Positions 33,703-42,013 of a DNA stretch of 64,000 bases are shown one piece after another. The position numbers were made by a program, and so were the translations under genes. The stretch is from Lewinellaceae bacterium (GTDB lineage Bacteria; Bacteroidota; Bacteroidia; Chitinophagales; Saprospiraceae). Under the pieces are notes generated by a model. That model searched no databases. It was given only the letters and a program-made list of their open reading frames with translations, and was not told the DNA's origin. How positions within the stretch are numbered: the first letter of the stretch is position 1; every line of letters starts with the position of its first letter. The stretch lies in contig JACJYN010000006.1 of NCBI GenBank assembly GCA_020636095.1, forward strand, positions 372,001 through 436,000. Reading direction: 5' to 3'.

Positions 33703-34863
33703 CTACACCTTCCCCAGCAACATCTCCGCTCCCTGTTCTCCCACCAGCGTACCGATGGCCACTCCCATGCCGCCGAGGCGGACGGCCGTCACCACGTGGG
33801 GTGAGATTTGCCGGATGATGGGGTCTTTCCGGTTGCCGAGGCCGAGGATGCCACTCCACCAGCTGTCAACCGATACTTCTTTTCCGGGGAGAATCACTTC
33901 CTGAAGCAGATGAAGGAGGGCCTGCCGAATGAGTGGGGTAGTGCCGAATTCGTCCGTCGTTTCTCCCTGTTCGTCCAGGTGGCGGCCGCCACCGAGCAGG
34001 ATGCGGTTGTCGATGTTGCGAAAGTAAAAATAACCGCGGTCATAGTGGAAGCATCCCTTAATGCGCAGGCCGGGTAAGGGAGCCGTGATCAGCACCTGGT
34101 TGCGGGCGGGCCGAACGGATAGCTCAGGCAGCAGCTGCCGGGCGAAGCCGTTGGTGGCAATGAGCGCGCTCCCGGCGCGGAAGCTCCAGCCGAATGCCGT
34201 CTGGATCTCTACCCCGACAGGTAGTTCATCAACGGCCTCCACGGGCAGCCCGTGATAAATAGTAATACCGGCTTCGGCCGCCTTTTCCTGCAGGGCTTTG
34301 GCCATCTCTCCGGTGTGGATTTGCCCTTCCCCGGTATTCCAGATGAGCTGTGAAGCCCCCCTGAACCCCAACTCGCTGATCCGGCCGTTGGCCAATTGGT
34401 AGGTTTCCCGTAGTCTTGTAATGGAATGCGCCATCCGATTGAAGTGGGGAATGGCCTCCGCACAGCGGGCGGCCGCCTCTTTTTCCTCCGGGCGAAACAG
34501 TTCAAAGCCCCCCCAGCTTTCGTATCGGATGCGGGAGTCGCCCAGGCGCCGGCGCAGCCTTTGCAATCCCAGCCAACGTTGCTCGACCAATGCCCAAACG
34601 GCATCTTCCTCCTGCTTGTCCATATCGTCCAGTAGCTCCGAAACGCTGCCAAAGCAGGCAAAACCGGCATTGCGGGTACTGGCCCCGATAGGCAGTGCCC
34701 CTCGCTCCAGGACGGCGATCCTGGCGGAGGGGGCCAGCTCACGCGCCCGCAGGGCGGCGCTAAGGCCAACAATGCCACTACCGATGACAGCGACATCGAT
34801 GTCCCGGAAAAAGCTTTCCCGCTCCCAGTAGCTCAGTTCGTAGGTTATGGGTTTCTTTTGCAA
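33703..34863 (-). CDS. FAD-dependent oxidoreductase (DadA/DAO superfamily)
   Basis: 386 residues starting at a TTG (34863-34861); no in-frame ATG precedes the cofactor motif. VAVIGSGIVGLSAALRARE (about 26-44) is the FAD-binding GxGxxG, with the acidic end at VLERG. Then come GASTRNAGFACFGS (flavin-contact region of the DAO fold), a substrate domain, and the C-terminal DSWWSGILGLGNRKDPIIRQ with VVTAVRLGGMGVAIGTLVGE closing the FAD site. Close to the glycine oxidase/D-amino-acid dehydrogenase branch; substrate unknown. Monocistronic and divergent from the DUF4293 gene. Confidence 0.88.
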   Translation of the reverse strand: MQKKPITYELSYWERESFFRDIDVAVIGSGIVGLSAALRARELAPSARIAVLERGALPIGASTRNAGFACFGSVSELLDDMDKQEEDAVWALVEQRWLGLQRLRRRLGDSRIRYESWGGFELFRPEEKEAAARCAEAIPHFNRMAHSITRLRETYQLANGRISELGFRGASQLIWNTGEGQIHTGEMAKALQEKAAEAGITIYHGLPVEAVDELPVGVEIQTAFGWSFRAGSALIATNGFARQLLPELSVRPARNQVLITAPLPGLRIKGCFHYDRGYFYFRNIDNRILLGGGRHLDEQGETTDEFGTTPLIRQALLHLLQEVILPGKEVSVDSWWSGILGLGNRKDPIIRQISPHVVTAVRLGGMGVAIGTLVGEQGAEMLLGKV

Positions 34864-34939
34864 CTCATTTCGTTTTGGCGGCTTCTTAGGGCAGAGCGTG
34901 GTACCACACTACAAGGGAAATAAGGAACACCCCACCTCT

Positions 34940-34970
34940 GGCCTTTTTGGCTACAATTTTTATAAATTTG
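34940..34970 (+). promoter_or_regulatory. Possible promoter of the DUF4293 gene
   Basis: TAAATTTG at 34963-34970 fits TAnnTTTG exactly. The upstream element is weak: TGG at 34939-34941 at a suitable distance, or TTG at 34948-34950, which is too close. Confidence 0.4.
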
Positions 34971-34998
34971 CATTCATTAAAGAACAAAACACACAGGT

Positions 34999-35439
34999 AT
35001 GCTACAACGCATTCAATCCATCTTTTTATTACTGGCAGGAGCGGCTTCTCTGGGTTTATTTGGAGTTCCCTTCGCAACGACGCCACAGGCGGTGGAAGGC
35101 TCCATGTTATTTGCCGATGCGGCTTACAATGTCCAGGACCAGCCTGCGCTTATGGTGCTTTTTGGTTTAGCGGGCGCCTTGGCCCTCATCGGTATTTTTT
35201 TGTTCGGCAACCGCCTGCTACAGATGCGAATGAGCATCTTTGCGTTTATCGCCAATCTGATTGGGGTGGTGCTCGGAGTCCTCTTTTTTATGCAGCACAG
35301 CGATGATGTGGGGGATCGAACCATACATGACAGCATCGGCGTTTACCTGCCCGTGGTTGCTATGATACTCCTTCTGGTGGCGTATCGCTTTATCAATAAA
35401 GATGAAAAGCTGGTTCGTTCGATGGATCGGCTGCGGTAA
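34999..35439 (+). CDS. DUF4293 membrane protein
   Basis: 146 residues with four transmembrane helices (FLLLAGAASLGLFGVPF; ALMVLFGLAGALALIGIFLF; IFAFIANLIGVVLGVLFFM; VYLPVVAMILLLVAYRFI). The N-terminus MLQRIQSIFLLLA and the C-terminus RFINKDEKLVRSMDRLR are hallmarks of DUF4293, restricted to Bacteroidota and of unknown function. Single gene with its own terminator. Confidence 0.92.
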   Translation: MLQRIQSIFLLLAGAASLGLFGVPFATTPQAVEGSMLFADAAYNVQDQPALMVLFGLAGALALIGIFLFGNRLLQMRMSIFAFIANLIGVVLGVLFFMQHSDDVGDRTIHDSIGVYLPVVAMILLLVAYRFINKDEKLVRSMDRLR

Positions 35440-35440
35440 A

Positions 35441-35477
35441 AAAAAAGTGACACTTTTCAAAAAAAAGTGTCACTTTC
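35441..35477. terminator. Bidirectional terminator between DUF4293 and exbD
   Basis: AAAGTGACACTTTT and AAAAGTGTCACTTT pair perfectly over 14 bp, with A residues before and T/A residues around the loop; usable by both convergent genes. Confidence 0.7.
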
Positions 35478-35516
35478 CCACTCCATCAGGGAGCGGTACG
35501 AAACAAGGAGACAAGG

Positions 35517-35993
35517 TTACTTGCTCTTCTTTGGATCCTTCTTAGCAGAATAGTTCACTTTCAGCTGGCCCGATTTACGGAGCTGAGTTTTAACATCCTG
35601 AACGATACCCATCGTTACTTCACCATCCACCCGCAGGGAAGAGGTGATCTGTCCGTGACGGGATTCCGGCACCTTGATCTTGTGCTTTTCAAGGAAGAGC
35701 GGTATATCGACGATATTGGCAAACTTATCACCTAACTGCAAACGCGGCTTGGTGCCATACAGTTCGCGGTATTTTTCTACCGGCCGGCCAATATAAAGGT
35801 AATTCACCAGTGATTTCTCTTCCAGTTTGGTCAATTCTGTGGCGTAAGGCGTAGACACCTTAACCTTTAGCTCTGCATCTCTAAGAACGGTTACCACCAT
35901 AAAGAAGAACAAGAGCATGAAGACGATATCCGGAAGCGAAGCGGTAGAGACGGTAGGGGAAGCCTTGCCTCTTTTTTTAGTAAATTTAGACAT
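35517..35993 (-). CDS. exbD: ExbD-like biopolymer transport protein (second copy)
   Basis: 158 residues. A basic N-terminus (MSKFTKKRGKASPT) is followed by one transmembrane helix in TASLPDIVFMLLFFFMVVTVL, where the Asp near residue 22 is the conserved proton-pathway residue of ExbD/TolR. The remainder is periplasmic. With ExbB and the other ExbD it would form the proton channel that energises TonB or a related outer-membrane process. Last gene of a four-gene minus-strand cluster, 135 nt after the first exbD, with a hairpin between. Confidence 0.92.
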   Translation of the reverse strand: MSKFTKKRGKASPTVSTASLPDIVFMLLFFFMVVTVLRDAELKVKVSTPYATELTKLEEKSLVNYLYIGRPVEKYRELYGTKPRLQLGDKFANIVDIPLFLEKHKIKVPESRHGQITSSLRVDGEVTMGIVQDVKTQLRKSGQLKVNYSAKKDPKKSK

Positions 35994-36092
35994 GATGATT
36001 CATTTTTGTCTCCTCCCGGGAGGAGGGGGTTCGTTGAATGAATAAGCGGCAGTTTTTCGACAAGCCCGAACGGAGCGAACCGTTAGGGTGAT

Positions 36093-36120
36093 GCCCTGAC
36101 GATTTCGACTTCGTCAGGGC
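36093..36120. promoter_or_regulatory. Intercistronic hairpin between the two exbD genes
   Basis: GCCCTGACGA and TCGTCAGGGC form a perfect 10-bp stem with an 8-nt loop and no T run, so it is more likely an mRNA-processing or stability structure than a terminator. It could set different levels of the two ExbD proteins. Confidence 0.5.
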
Positions 36121-36128
36121 AATACCAT

Positions 36129-36683
36129 TTATTCCTCACCGAAAGATGTCGGTTCAGCTTCCGAAAGGACGAATGGAATCTCATCGCGAATGGTTTTCTT
36201 ATAGGCGAATGGCATTTCTTCGCTATAAGGGACGCCATATTTACGGAGGCTCATTTCATCCCAGAGTTCATTATAAGCAGCTTTCAGTTCGTTGTACACT
36301 TGCAGGTAGGCTTTATAGCTGGTGCCGCGGTCATTTTTCAAAGAAATAATGGCCTTGGTCGGCTTTTCAGCCATATCCTCCCGGTTGTATGGGTTGGCGA
36401 TGAAGAGCTTGGCTTCTTCGCGCAAACGGTTAACATCCATCACTTGGCCCCGAACGAGAAGTTGGTCCTGGGCATTGACAAGGACAGAGAAAACGTTACG
36501 GGTTTTCAGCCTTGTAATATCCGGTTCTTCTTCGGACCAGGGTGGAAGTTTTACAGTAATACCCTTGTCTTCCACGATGGTCGTGGTTACAAGGAAGAAG
36601 ATCAGCAGCAGGAAGGCGATATCGGCCATTGAGCCTGCATTGATCTCAGGTGACATCCGGTCTCTAGCACTCTTCTTTGCCAT
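36129..36683 (-). CDS. exbD: ExbD-like biopolymer transport protein (first copy)
   Basis: 184 residues. SPEINAGSMADIAFLLLIFFLVTTTI (about residues 11-36) holds the single membrane helix with the conserved Asp (MADIAF). The periplasmic part is longer than in the second copy and contains KAIISLKNDRGTSYKAYLQV, the ExbD/TolR beta-alpha fold. It starts 6 nt after the preceding membrane-protein gene. Two different ExbD proteins beside one ExbB is a usual arrangement in Bacteroidota. Confidence 0.93.
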   Translation of the reverse strand: MAKKSARDRMSPEINAGSMADIAFLLLIFFLVTTTIVEDKGITVKLPPWSEEEPDITRLKTRNVFSVLVNAQDQLLVRGQVMDVNRLREEAKLFIANPYNREDMAEKPTKAIISLKNDRGTSYKAYLQVYNELKAAYNELWDEMSLRKYGVPYSEEMPFAYKKTIRDEIPFVLSEAEPTSFGEE

Positions 36684-36689
36684 ATACCT

Positions 36690-37175
36690 TTATTTGAATA
36701 AGTTACGCACTTCGGCAAAAATAAATGCAATAGCGGCGATCACTACTAATGCGACAGCGGTGGAGATACCACCACTGATAAATTTGAGGTTATTCGACGT
36801 AAACACAGCGCCGGCAGCTTCAAACTTATCGATTGCTCCCTGAATATAGGGGGTAGCCTCGCCGCTTGCCATGGAGTAGGTGACGAAGAAGATAACCAGC
36901 AGGAAACCGAAGCCAAGGATGCCTTTCAAGGACCCTTTGAAGTCGCTAGCGACCTGGAACAGGCCGAAGCCTATCATAGCAAGAGCAGCAATGATTGTCA
37001 GTGCGATTGCTCCCGACAGGCCAAAATTGAAAATGCTCGTTTGGTCCTGTTCCGCTTCCGGCAGGGCGGAGAACTCTCCGACACCGGAAAGGACTGACCC
37101 CAGGAAGATAATGGTTATCAATACACCTAACCCGAAAGCCAGCGCCTGGCCGTTTTTGGTTAAGAATTTATACAT
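36690..37175 (-). CDS. Membrane protein of the ExbB/ExbD cluster
   Basis: 161 residues with four hydrophobic helices (LAFGLGVLITIIFLGSVLSG; LSGAIALTIIAALAMIGFGLF; LKGILGFGFLLVIFFVTYSM; GGISTAVALVVIAAIAFIFA). I know of no biochemical role. Proteins of this layout are found between exbB and exbD in many Bacteroidota, so it is probably an accessory subunit of the proton-motive complex. It begins 17 nt after exbB. Confidence 0.75.
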   Translation of the reverse strand: MYKFLTKNGQALAFGLGVLITIIFLGSVLSGVGEFSALPEAEQDQTSIFNFGLSGAIALTIIAALAMIGFGLFQVASDFKGSLKGILGFGFLLVIFFVTYSMASGEATPYIQGAIDKFEAAGAVFTSNNLKFISGGISTAVALVVIAAIAFIFAEVRNLFK

Positions 37176-37192
37176 AATAGTATTGATTTCTC

Positions 37193-38029
37193 TTATTTCT
37201 TAAAAATGTTGTTGGCGGCCATGATGTCAACCAAGGCGATGGAAGCGTCTTCCATCTTGTTGACGATCCCGTCGATCTTACTGACAATGTAATTGTAGAA
37301 AATCTGCAGGATAATGGCTACAATGAGGCCGAATACCGTTGTCAGCAGGGCCACCTTGATACCACCGGCAACAACCGAGGGAGAAAGGTCACCGACAGCT
37401 TCGATCCGGTCGAAGGCCTGGATCATACCAATTACCGTACCCATGAAACCGAGCATCGGAGCAATGGCGATGAACAGAGAAATCCATACGAGGCCTTTTT
37501 CAAGAAGGCCCATTTGTACGCTACCATACGAAACAATAGCCTTTTCTACTGCTTCGGGGCCGTCGTCGGCGTTTTTCAATCCTTCGTACAGGATGCTGGC
37601 GGTAGGGCCCTGGGTAGACTTACAGACTTCCATGGCGCCCTGAAGGTCACCAGACTTAAGCCTTTCATCGATCCTGGACAGCAGCTTATCCGTGTTCGTT
37701 GTTGCGATGTTGAGGGTAATAATCCGCTCAATACAGAAGGCAAGGCCGAGGATCAAACAAATCAATACGAAGCTCATGAAGCGCCAGTCGCCGTCGATGA
37801 AGTACTTCTTAAGTACCTGATAGCCACTTTGTGGCTCATCAGCAGCTTCTTCAGCAGCAGGGGCGGGAGCGGGAGCCGGCTGTTCAGCCGGGGCAGCTTC
37901 TTCTTCCGGAGCAGCTTGTTCCTGTTCGGTACCAGTTTGGTTTTCACCTTCTGCATCCTGCGCATATACGAAATTGCCGGAGAATACTGCTAAGCCGAAT
38001 ACCAGCAGCAGTGCTATTAATTTTCGCAT
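37193..38029 (-). CDS. exbB: ExbB/TolQ/MotA-family proton channel protein
   Basis: 278 residues from the ATG at 38029 (MRKLIALLLVFGLAVFSGNF; a TTG two codons earlier is less likely). A signal peptide is followed by an acidic Pro/Ala-rich periplasmic segment (about 28-68). The three ExbB helices are WRFMSFVLICLILGLAFCIE, LVWISLFIAIAPMLGFMGTV and GIKVALLTTVFGLIVAIILQ. The last two carry the conserved MLGFMGTVIGM and ALLTTVFGL blocks. It forms the pentameric core of the energy-coupling complex with ExbD. First gene of the cluster; tRNA-Ser lies just upstream. Confidence 0.93.
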   Translation of the reverse strand: MRKLIALLLVFGLAVFSGNFVYAQDAEGENQTGTEQEQAAPEEEAAPAEQPAPAPAPAAEEAADEPQSGYQVLKKYFIDGDWRFMSFVLICLILGLAFCIERIITLNIATTNTDKLLSRIDERLKSGDLQGAMEVCKSTQGPTASILYEGLKNADDGPEAVEKAIVSYGSVQMGLLEKGLVWISLFIAIAPMLGFMGTVIGMIQAFDRIEAVGDLSPSVVAGGIKVALLTTVFGLIVAIILQIFYNYIVSKIDGIVNKMEDASIALVDIMAANNIFKK

Positions 38030-38087
38030 AGTCAATACGGTTTTACGATTGTTTTTGAAAGTTTAGTTGAACACTAAGTTGGTTTAG

Positions 38088-38175
38088 CGGAGAGAGAGGG
38101 ATTCGAACCCTCGATACCCTTTTGGGGTATACACGCTTTCCAGGCGTGCCTCTTAAACCACTCGAGCACCTCTCC
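38088..38175 (-). tRNA. tRNA-Ser (anticodon GGA)
   Basis: The reverse complement folds into an 88-nt tRNA: acceptor GGAGAGG / TCTCTCC with discriminator G, anticodon arm CACGC-CTGGAAA-GCGTG (anticodon GGA), a long variable arm (ATACCCC AAAA GGGTAT) typical of class II tRNA-Ser, and T arm GAGGG-TTCGAAT-CCCTC. CCA is not encoded. It reads UCC and UCU codons. Confidence 0.96.
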
Positions 38176-38364
38176 GACTTCTTCTAAAAATGCGTGGCGA
38201 ACCAAATTGAAAGCGGTTCAGAATCGCTCGCCCTGAGCAAATATAGTTATTAAGAACTTTTTGCCAATGCTGAATCACACAAAAATTATAAAAAGATGGA
38301 ACATATCAAAATTTTGAACCGTTGGAAGGCCTTCTAAAGGCCATATATTGTTACCGTCCAGCGC

Positions 38365-39165
38365 TTAATTACCGGTTGATTCGCCTCCGGCAAAAACTAC
38401 GGCGGGAAACAGCTGTTCCGCGTTTTTTGTCGTTACTTCGGCTACTTCCCGGAATGAAACCCCCTTGATCGCCGCCAGCTTTTCAGCCACCAGCCGCACA
38501 TAAGCGCTCTCGTTGCGCTTGCCCCGCCAGGGAACCGGCGCCAGGTAGGGCGAATCGGTTTCCAGTACCAGATGCTCCATGCCTACCGTTTCCATCACCT
38601 TGTCCAGCCCGGCATTCTTGAAAGTCAACACGCCGCCAATGCCCAGATAAAAATCCAGTTCTATGATCCGCCGGGCTTGTTCTTCCGTTCCGGAAAAACA
38701 ATGGAAGACTCCCCGGAGGCGCTCATCCTTTACCTGTTCTACCAGATCGATGAGCATATCCGTAGCTTCTCGGGAGTGAATGACAATGGGAATGCCCAAC
38801 TCCTTGGCCCATTCCGTTTGCAGGAGAAAGGCCTCTTTCTGTTGTTCTATAAAGGTTTTATCCCAGTAAAGATCCAGGCCGATCTCCCCTAAAGCACAGA
38901 ACGGCCGCTCGTCCAGCCAGTCGCGTACAATGGCCAGTTCTTCCTGGAAATGCGCTTTCACCGAGCAGGGGTGCAAGCCCATCATGGCAAAGCACCGGCC
39001 CGGATGGGCTTCTTCCAGCGCCATCATTCGCGTGATCGAGGAACTGTCGATGTTGGGGAGGAAGAATTGTTCCACGCCACTATCCAAAGCCCGCTGTATC
39101 ATTTCCTCGCGGTCTTCGTCAAATTGTTCCAGATATATATGTGTATGCGTATCGATCAAGCGCAT
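38365..39165 (-). CDS. TatD-family metal-dependent hydrolase
   Basis: 266 residues from the ATG at 39165; the frame extends 70 codons upstream, but MRLIDTHTHIYLEQF is the family start. Metal ligands are visible: His7 and His9 (DTHTH), Glu94 (ALGEIGLDLYWD), His130 (IPIVIHSREA), His155 (GVFHCFSG) and Asp204 (LETDSPYLAPVPWRGKRNE). TatD proteins are cytoplasmic DNases or exonucleases that also act on D-aminoacyl substrates. Divergent from rnhA. Confidence 0.94.
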   Translation of the reverse strand: MRLIDTHTHIYLEQFDEDREEMIQRALDSGVEQFFLPNIDSSSITRMMALEEAHPGRCFAMMGLHPCSVKAHFQEELAIVRDWLDERPFCALGEIGLDLYWDKTFIEQQKEAFLLQTEWAKELGIPIVIHSREATDMLIDLVEQVKDERLRGVFHCFSGTEEQARRIIELDFYLGIGGVLTFKNAGLDKVMETVGMEHLVLETDSPYLAPVPWRGKRNESAYVRLVAEKLAAIKGVSFREVAEVTTKNAEQLFPAVVFAGGESTGN

Positions 39166-39367
39166 GGCCAGGCTCTTTTCCGTAAAGGTATGATTATATT
39201 TCAAACACTTTTGGTGTATTCGCATAAGAATATTATCAATTCTTCGAATAGTGGCGGCCAGAAGGGACGTTGCCGGGCTTCGGCCGATATTTTTTTGGAA
39301 AGTCCGGCGGGAAGACGCTACTAATCCCAGGGAATGCCTATTTTCCCGCCCGCACAACTTTAAAAGT

Positions 39368-40006
39368 ATGGCCAAAAAGCAGAAATACTACGTCGTTTGG
39401 GAAGGCAACAACCCCGGCGTTTACGACAACTGGACCGACTGCCAGCTGCAGATCAAGGGGTATCCGGGCGCCAAATACAAATCCTTCAGCTCTAAAGAGG
39501 AAGCGGTGGAAGCTTTTCGAGGCAGCTTCGGCGACCACATCAGTGCGGGGAGCCCCGGCAAGGCGAAAGCCAAGCCGGTTGTCTCGGAGGAGAGCCGCAA
39601 AGCTATTGTTTGGGACAGTATTAGTGTGGATGCCGCCTGTAGCGGCAATCCGGGCGTGATGGAGTATCAGGGCGTCGACACTCAGAATAAATCTCAGATT
39701 TTCCACAAAAAATTCAGCCTGGGCACTAACAATATAGGAGAGTTTCTGGCCATTGTCCACGCACTGGCCCTGCTCCAGCAACAGGGCAAAAACACGCCCA
39801 TTTATACCGACTCCAAAACGGCAATGAGCTGGGTGAGAAAGAAAAAAGCCAACACCCAGCTGGTGCGCAATGCAAAGACTAAACTGATCTGGGACCTCAT
39901 CGCCCGGGCCGAAACCTGGCTGAAGAACAATACCTGGAAAAACCCTATTCTGAAATGGGATACGGAGCACTGGGGCGAAATCCCCGCGGATTTTGGGAGA
40001 AAATAA
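39368..40006 (+). CDS. rnhA: Ribonuclease H with viroplasmin-type N-terminal domain
   Basis: 212 residues from MAKKQKYYVVWEGNNPGVYD. Residues 5-50 are the caulimovirus viroplasmin (RNA/DNA hybrid-binding) domain (YVVWEGNNPGVYDNWTDC, KSFSSKEEAVEAF). Residues about 80-212 are the RNase H domain: Asp88 (VDAACSGNPG), Glu125 (NIGEFLAIVHAL), Asp148 (IYTDSKTAM) and Asp208 near the end (WGEIPADFGRK). It degrades RNA of RNA-DNA hybrids. This form is common in Bacteroidota. The chosen ATG matches the conserved N-terminus. Confidence 0.94.
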   Translation: MAKKQKYYVVWEGNNPGVYDNWTDCQLQIKGYPGAKYKSFSSKEEAVEAFRGSFGDHISAGSPGKAKAKPVVSEESRKAIVWDSISVDAACSGNPGVMEYQGVDTQNKSQIFHKKFSLGTNNIGEFLAIVHALALLQQQGKNTPIYTDSKTAMSWVRKKKANTQLVRNAKTKLIWDLIARAETWLKNNTWKNPILKWDTEHWGEIPADFGRK

Positions 40007-40092
40007 GGGAGATACTGTTTTAGGGGCTTTGGATGGGCCGGTGTTAAAGCGGAAATTTGGGGGCGGTTCGGAATTCGCGGTTCGCGATTCGA
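40007..40092. other. Short intergenic stretch after rnhA
   Basis: No gene. It ends in GGTTCGGAATTCGCGGTTCGCG, part of the dispersed GCGAA/TTCGC heptamer array also seen near 41655 and 57110, directly before the mobile element. Confidence 0.4.
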
Positions 40093-40290
40093 TAGTGCGC
40101 CGGGAACGAAGTTGTTGGTCAATAATTTGAGGCTGTTTTGCGGCCGGCTCGTCGCCAAAGGCTATGGCCGGCGGAGACAGGCAAGGCGCGACGACCGACC
40201 ATAGCCTAAGCTACGGAAGGAAGGAGCAACGCAGCATGGCTGTAAAAGAGCCCAAAGAATTGGTTAAGAATTTCGTTCCCGGCGCACTAG
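40093..40290. mobile_element. 198-bp MITE-like element (TAGTGCGCCGGG family), copy 2, inverted
   Basis: Reverse complement of the 31380-31577 copy; a single difference (G/A in the TTTTAC.GCC segment) was seen. The two copies face each other across a 8.5-kb segment holding ostA-like to rnhA. A TGCGC sequence again follows the end next to the AAATTCTTAACC side. Apparent proteins across it are artefacts. Confidence 0.85.
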
Positions 40291-40335
40291 TGCGCTGTGG
40301 GAACTGCGAACCTGCGAACCACCTTCCCCAACCCC

Positions 40336-40896
40336 CTATCTGGCCAGCGGAAACTTCATCTTATACTCCACCTTCACCTTACCCTTTTTGATGTCCTCCA
40401 GTTTGCGGCGCACCAGCCGCCGCTTGATCGGCTTGAGGTGCTCGGTGAAAAGTACGCCGTCGATGTGGTCGTACTCGTGTTGTATGACGCGGGCGTTGAT
40501 CCCGGTGAAGACCTCTTCCATTTCTTCGAAATTTTCATTCAGATAGCGGAGGCGAAGTTGAGGCGGCCTTTCCACATCGCCGCGCACATCGGGAATGCTG
40601 AGGCAGCCTTCTTCATAAGTCCAGGGTTCACCGGCCTCTTCGACCTTATGCGCGTTAATGAAAATCTTTTTGATGCCTTCCTCCTCTTTCCCCTCCTCCA
40701 TGATCTGAATGGTATCGATCACGAAAAGGCGAATGGGTTTCCCGATCTGAGGAGCGGCCAGCCCGACGCCATCGGCATGGTACATGGTCTCCCACATATT
40801 GTCGATGAGATTCTGGAGTTCGGGGTAGTCCGGGCCGATGTCTTTCGCCATCGTCTTGAGTACCGGCTGTCCGTATGCGTATATCGGTAGTAACAT
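40336..40896 (-). CDS. def: Peptide deformylase
   Basis: 186 residues, normal length. Removes the formyl group from the N-terminal methionine of new proteins. All three signature motifs are intact: GVGLAAPQIG (43-52), EEGCLS with metal ligand Cys98, and HEYDH with ligands His140 and His144 and catalytic Glu141. It follows ruvX by 8 nt in a two-gene operon. Confidence 0.97.
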   Translation of the reverse strand: MLLPIYAYGQPVLKTMAKDIGPDYPELQNLIDNMWETMYHADGVGLAAPQIGKPIRLFVIDTIQIMEEGKEEEGIKKIFINAHKVEEAGEPWTYEEGCLSIPDVRGDVERPPQLRLRYLNENFEEMEEVFTGINARVIQHEYDHIDGVLFTEHLKPIKRRLVRRKLEDIKKGKVKVEYKMKFPLAR

Positions 40897-40904
40897 GGTT
40901 CGCT

Positions 40905-41321
40905 CTAAATTCTTTTAGTTTCGAGATAATCCTGTAATATCAAAACGGCGCTTACTTTATCGACCAGGCCTTTATCGCGGCGTTTTTTTTTCCTGGCGCC
41001 ACTCTGAAGGATAATTTGTTTGGCTTCTTCAGAAGTGAAACTTTCATCATGAGTAACAACTGCAATATTGGGAAAAAGTTTTTTCAGGCGGCGGGCAAAT
41101 CCGATCACCAGATGATGGATTTGCGCCGGGTTGCCATCCGGATAAAAAGGTTCTCCGACTACGATGGTTTCTACTTCTTCCTGACCCATGTATTGCTGGA
41201 GGTATGCCTCCAGGTCTTTGGTGGCCACCGTATCCAGCCCATTGGCAATGATCTGCAGCGGGTCGGTCACTGCCAGGCCGGTCCGTTTGGTGCCGTAGTC
41301 GATTGCGAGGATGCGTGCCAA
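40905..41321 (-). CDS. ruvX: Holliday junction resolvase-like protein RuvX (YqgF)
   Basis: 138 residues from the TTG at 41321, which gives (M)ARILAIDYGTKRTGLAV, the family N-terminus. The uninterrupted frame runs a further 63 codons upstream, but those are translated from a mobile element and should be ignored. Motifs: DYGTKRTG (RNase H-like fold, first catalytic Asp), VVGEPFYPDGNPA, VVTHDESFTSEEA and KKKRRDKGLVDKVSAVLILQ with the last Asp region. Family members process 16S rRNA ends and/or act on DNA junctions. Followed by def after 8 nt. Confidence 0.93.
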   Translation of the reverse strand: MARILAIDYGTKRTGLAVTDPLQIIANGLDTVATKDLEAYLQQYMGQEEVETIVVGEPFYPDGNPAQIHHLVIGFARRLKKLFPNIAVVTHDESFTSEEAKQIILQSGARKKKRRDKGLVDKVSAVLILQDYLETKRI

Positions 41322-41352
41322 AGGATAAGGGTTATATGTTTGTATTGATATA

Positions 41353-41515
41353 AGAGCGTGTTGGGGATTTACTTTTGATGTCGAAAATGAGCAGATTTTG
41401 GTTCTCAGGAAGCCATTTTTGAGCCGCATAGCATCGCTACGTGGCGAAAAAATGGCGAAATGAGGTTCAAAAGATGCACATTTGCAGGCCAAAGGGTAAA
41501 TCCCCAACACGCTAT
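41353..41515. mobile_element. 163-bp inverted-repeat element (AGAGCGTGTTGGGG family), copy 1
   Basis: Ends AGAGCGTGTTGGGGATTTA and TAAATCCCCAACACGCT. By eye it is identical, in reverse complement, to the 45215-45377 copy over about 160 bp. The interior has a CGCATAGCATCGCTACGTGG palindrome region flanked by AAAAATGG motifs. It lies 31 nt upstream of ruvX and produces the false N-terminal extension of that frame. Confidence 0.88.
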
Positions 41516-41591
41516 AAGTACCTGGACATAATTATTGAACCATGAAACCTGCCCTAAATCTCTGGTATTCAATCATTCAGTTATTCATTAA

Positions 41592-41704
41592 GGCTACCCG
41601 TCTAACGTTGGACACGGTTAGAAGCAGGTAAGCCCAGGCAGCCTGCCGCGGTTGCGAACAGCGAATACCGAACCGCGAACTCGTCCAACCCTGGAATGGT
41701 AGCC
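41592..41704. mobile_element. GGCTACC-family MITE with perfect 8-bp target duplication
   Basis: Ends GGCTACCCGTCTAACGTTGG and CCAACCCTGGAATGGTAGCC. It is bounded by TTCATTAA at 41584-41591 and 41705-41712. The 113-bp interior includes CGAACAGCGAATACCGAACC, a GCGAA heptamer array. Nearly identical in its body to the copy at 58700-58806. Confidence 0.85.
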
Positions 41705-41712
41705 TTCATTAA

Positions 41713-42013
41713 TTCAGTCCATACACTTATTGTTGCCGGATGGTTTTCTGCCAGCATTGGTTATCGCCTGCAAAAATAGAGTTAATTGATCGATGCGCCA
41801 AGCAAGTATTCAATAATCCATCACGGGAACTGTTTGGTTTTTCGGTATTGTGGCAGGGTGTCTTACCGGTTCCTTGTCGAAATCTATTATTAGGACGTAG
41901 TTTGTGAATGTAAACCTATTTCCAGTACTACCCCTTTGGGTGTAAACTTATTTTAGGACGACACACACCGCAAAACCACACCACCGTAACCCCCGACCCC
42001 CAACACATAGTTG
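41713..42013. other. Intergenic stretch
   Basis: No gene, terminator or promoter could be supported. TGTAAACCTATTTCC (about 41911) and TGTAAACTTATTTTAGGACG (about 41941) form a loose direct repeat with TTAGGACG also at 41890. Confidence 0.3.
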
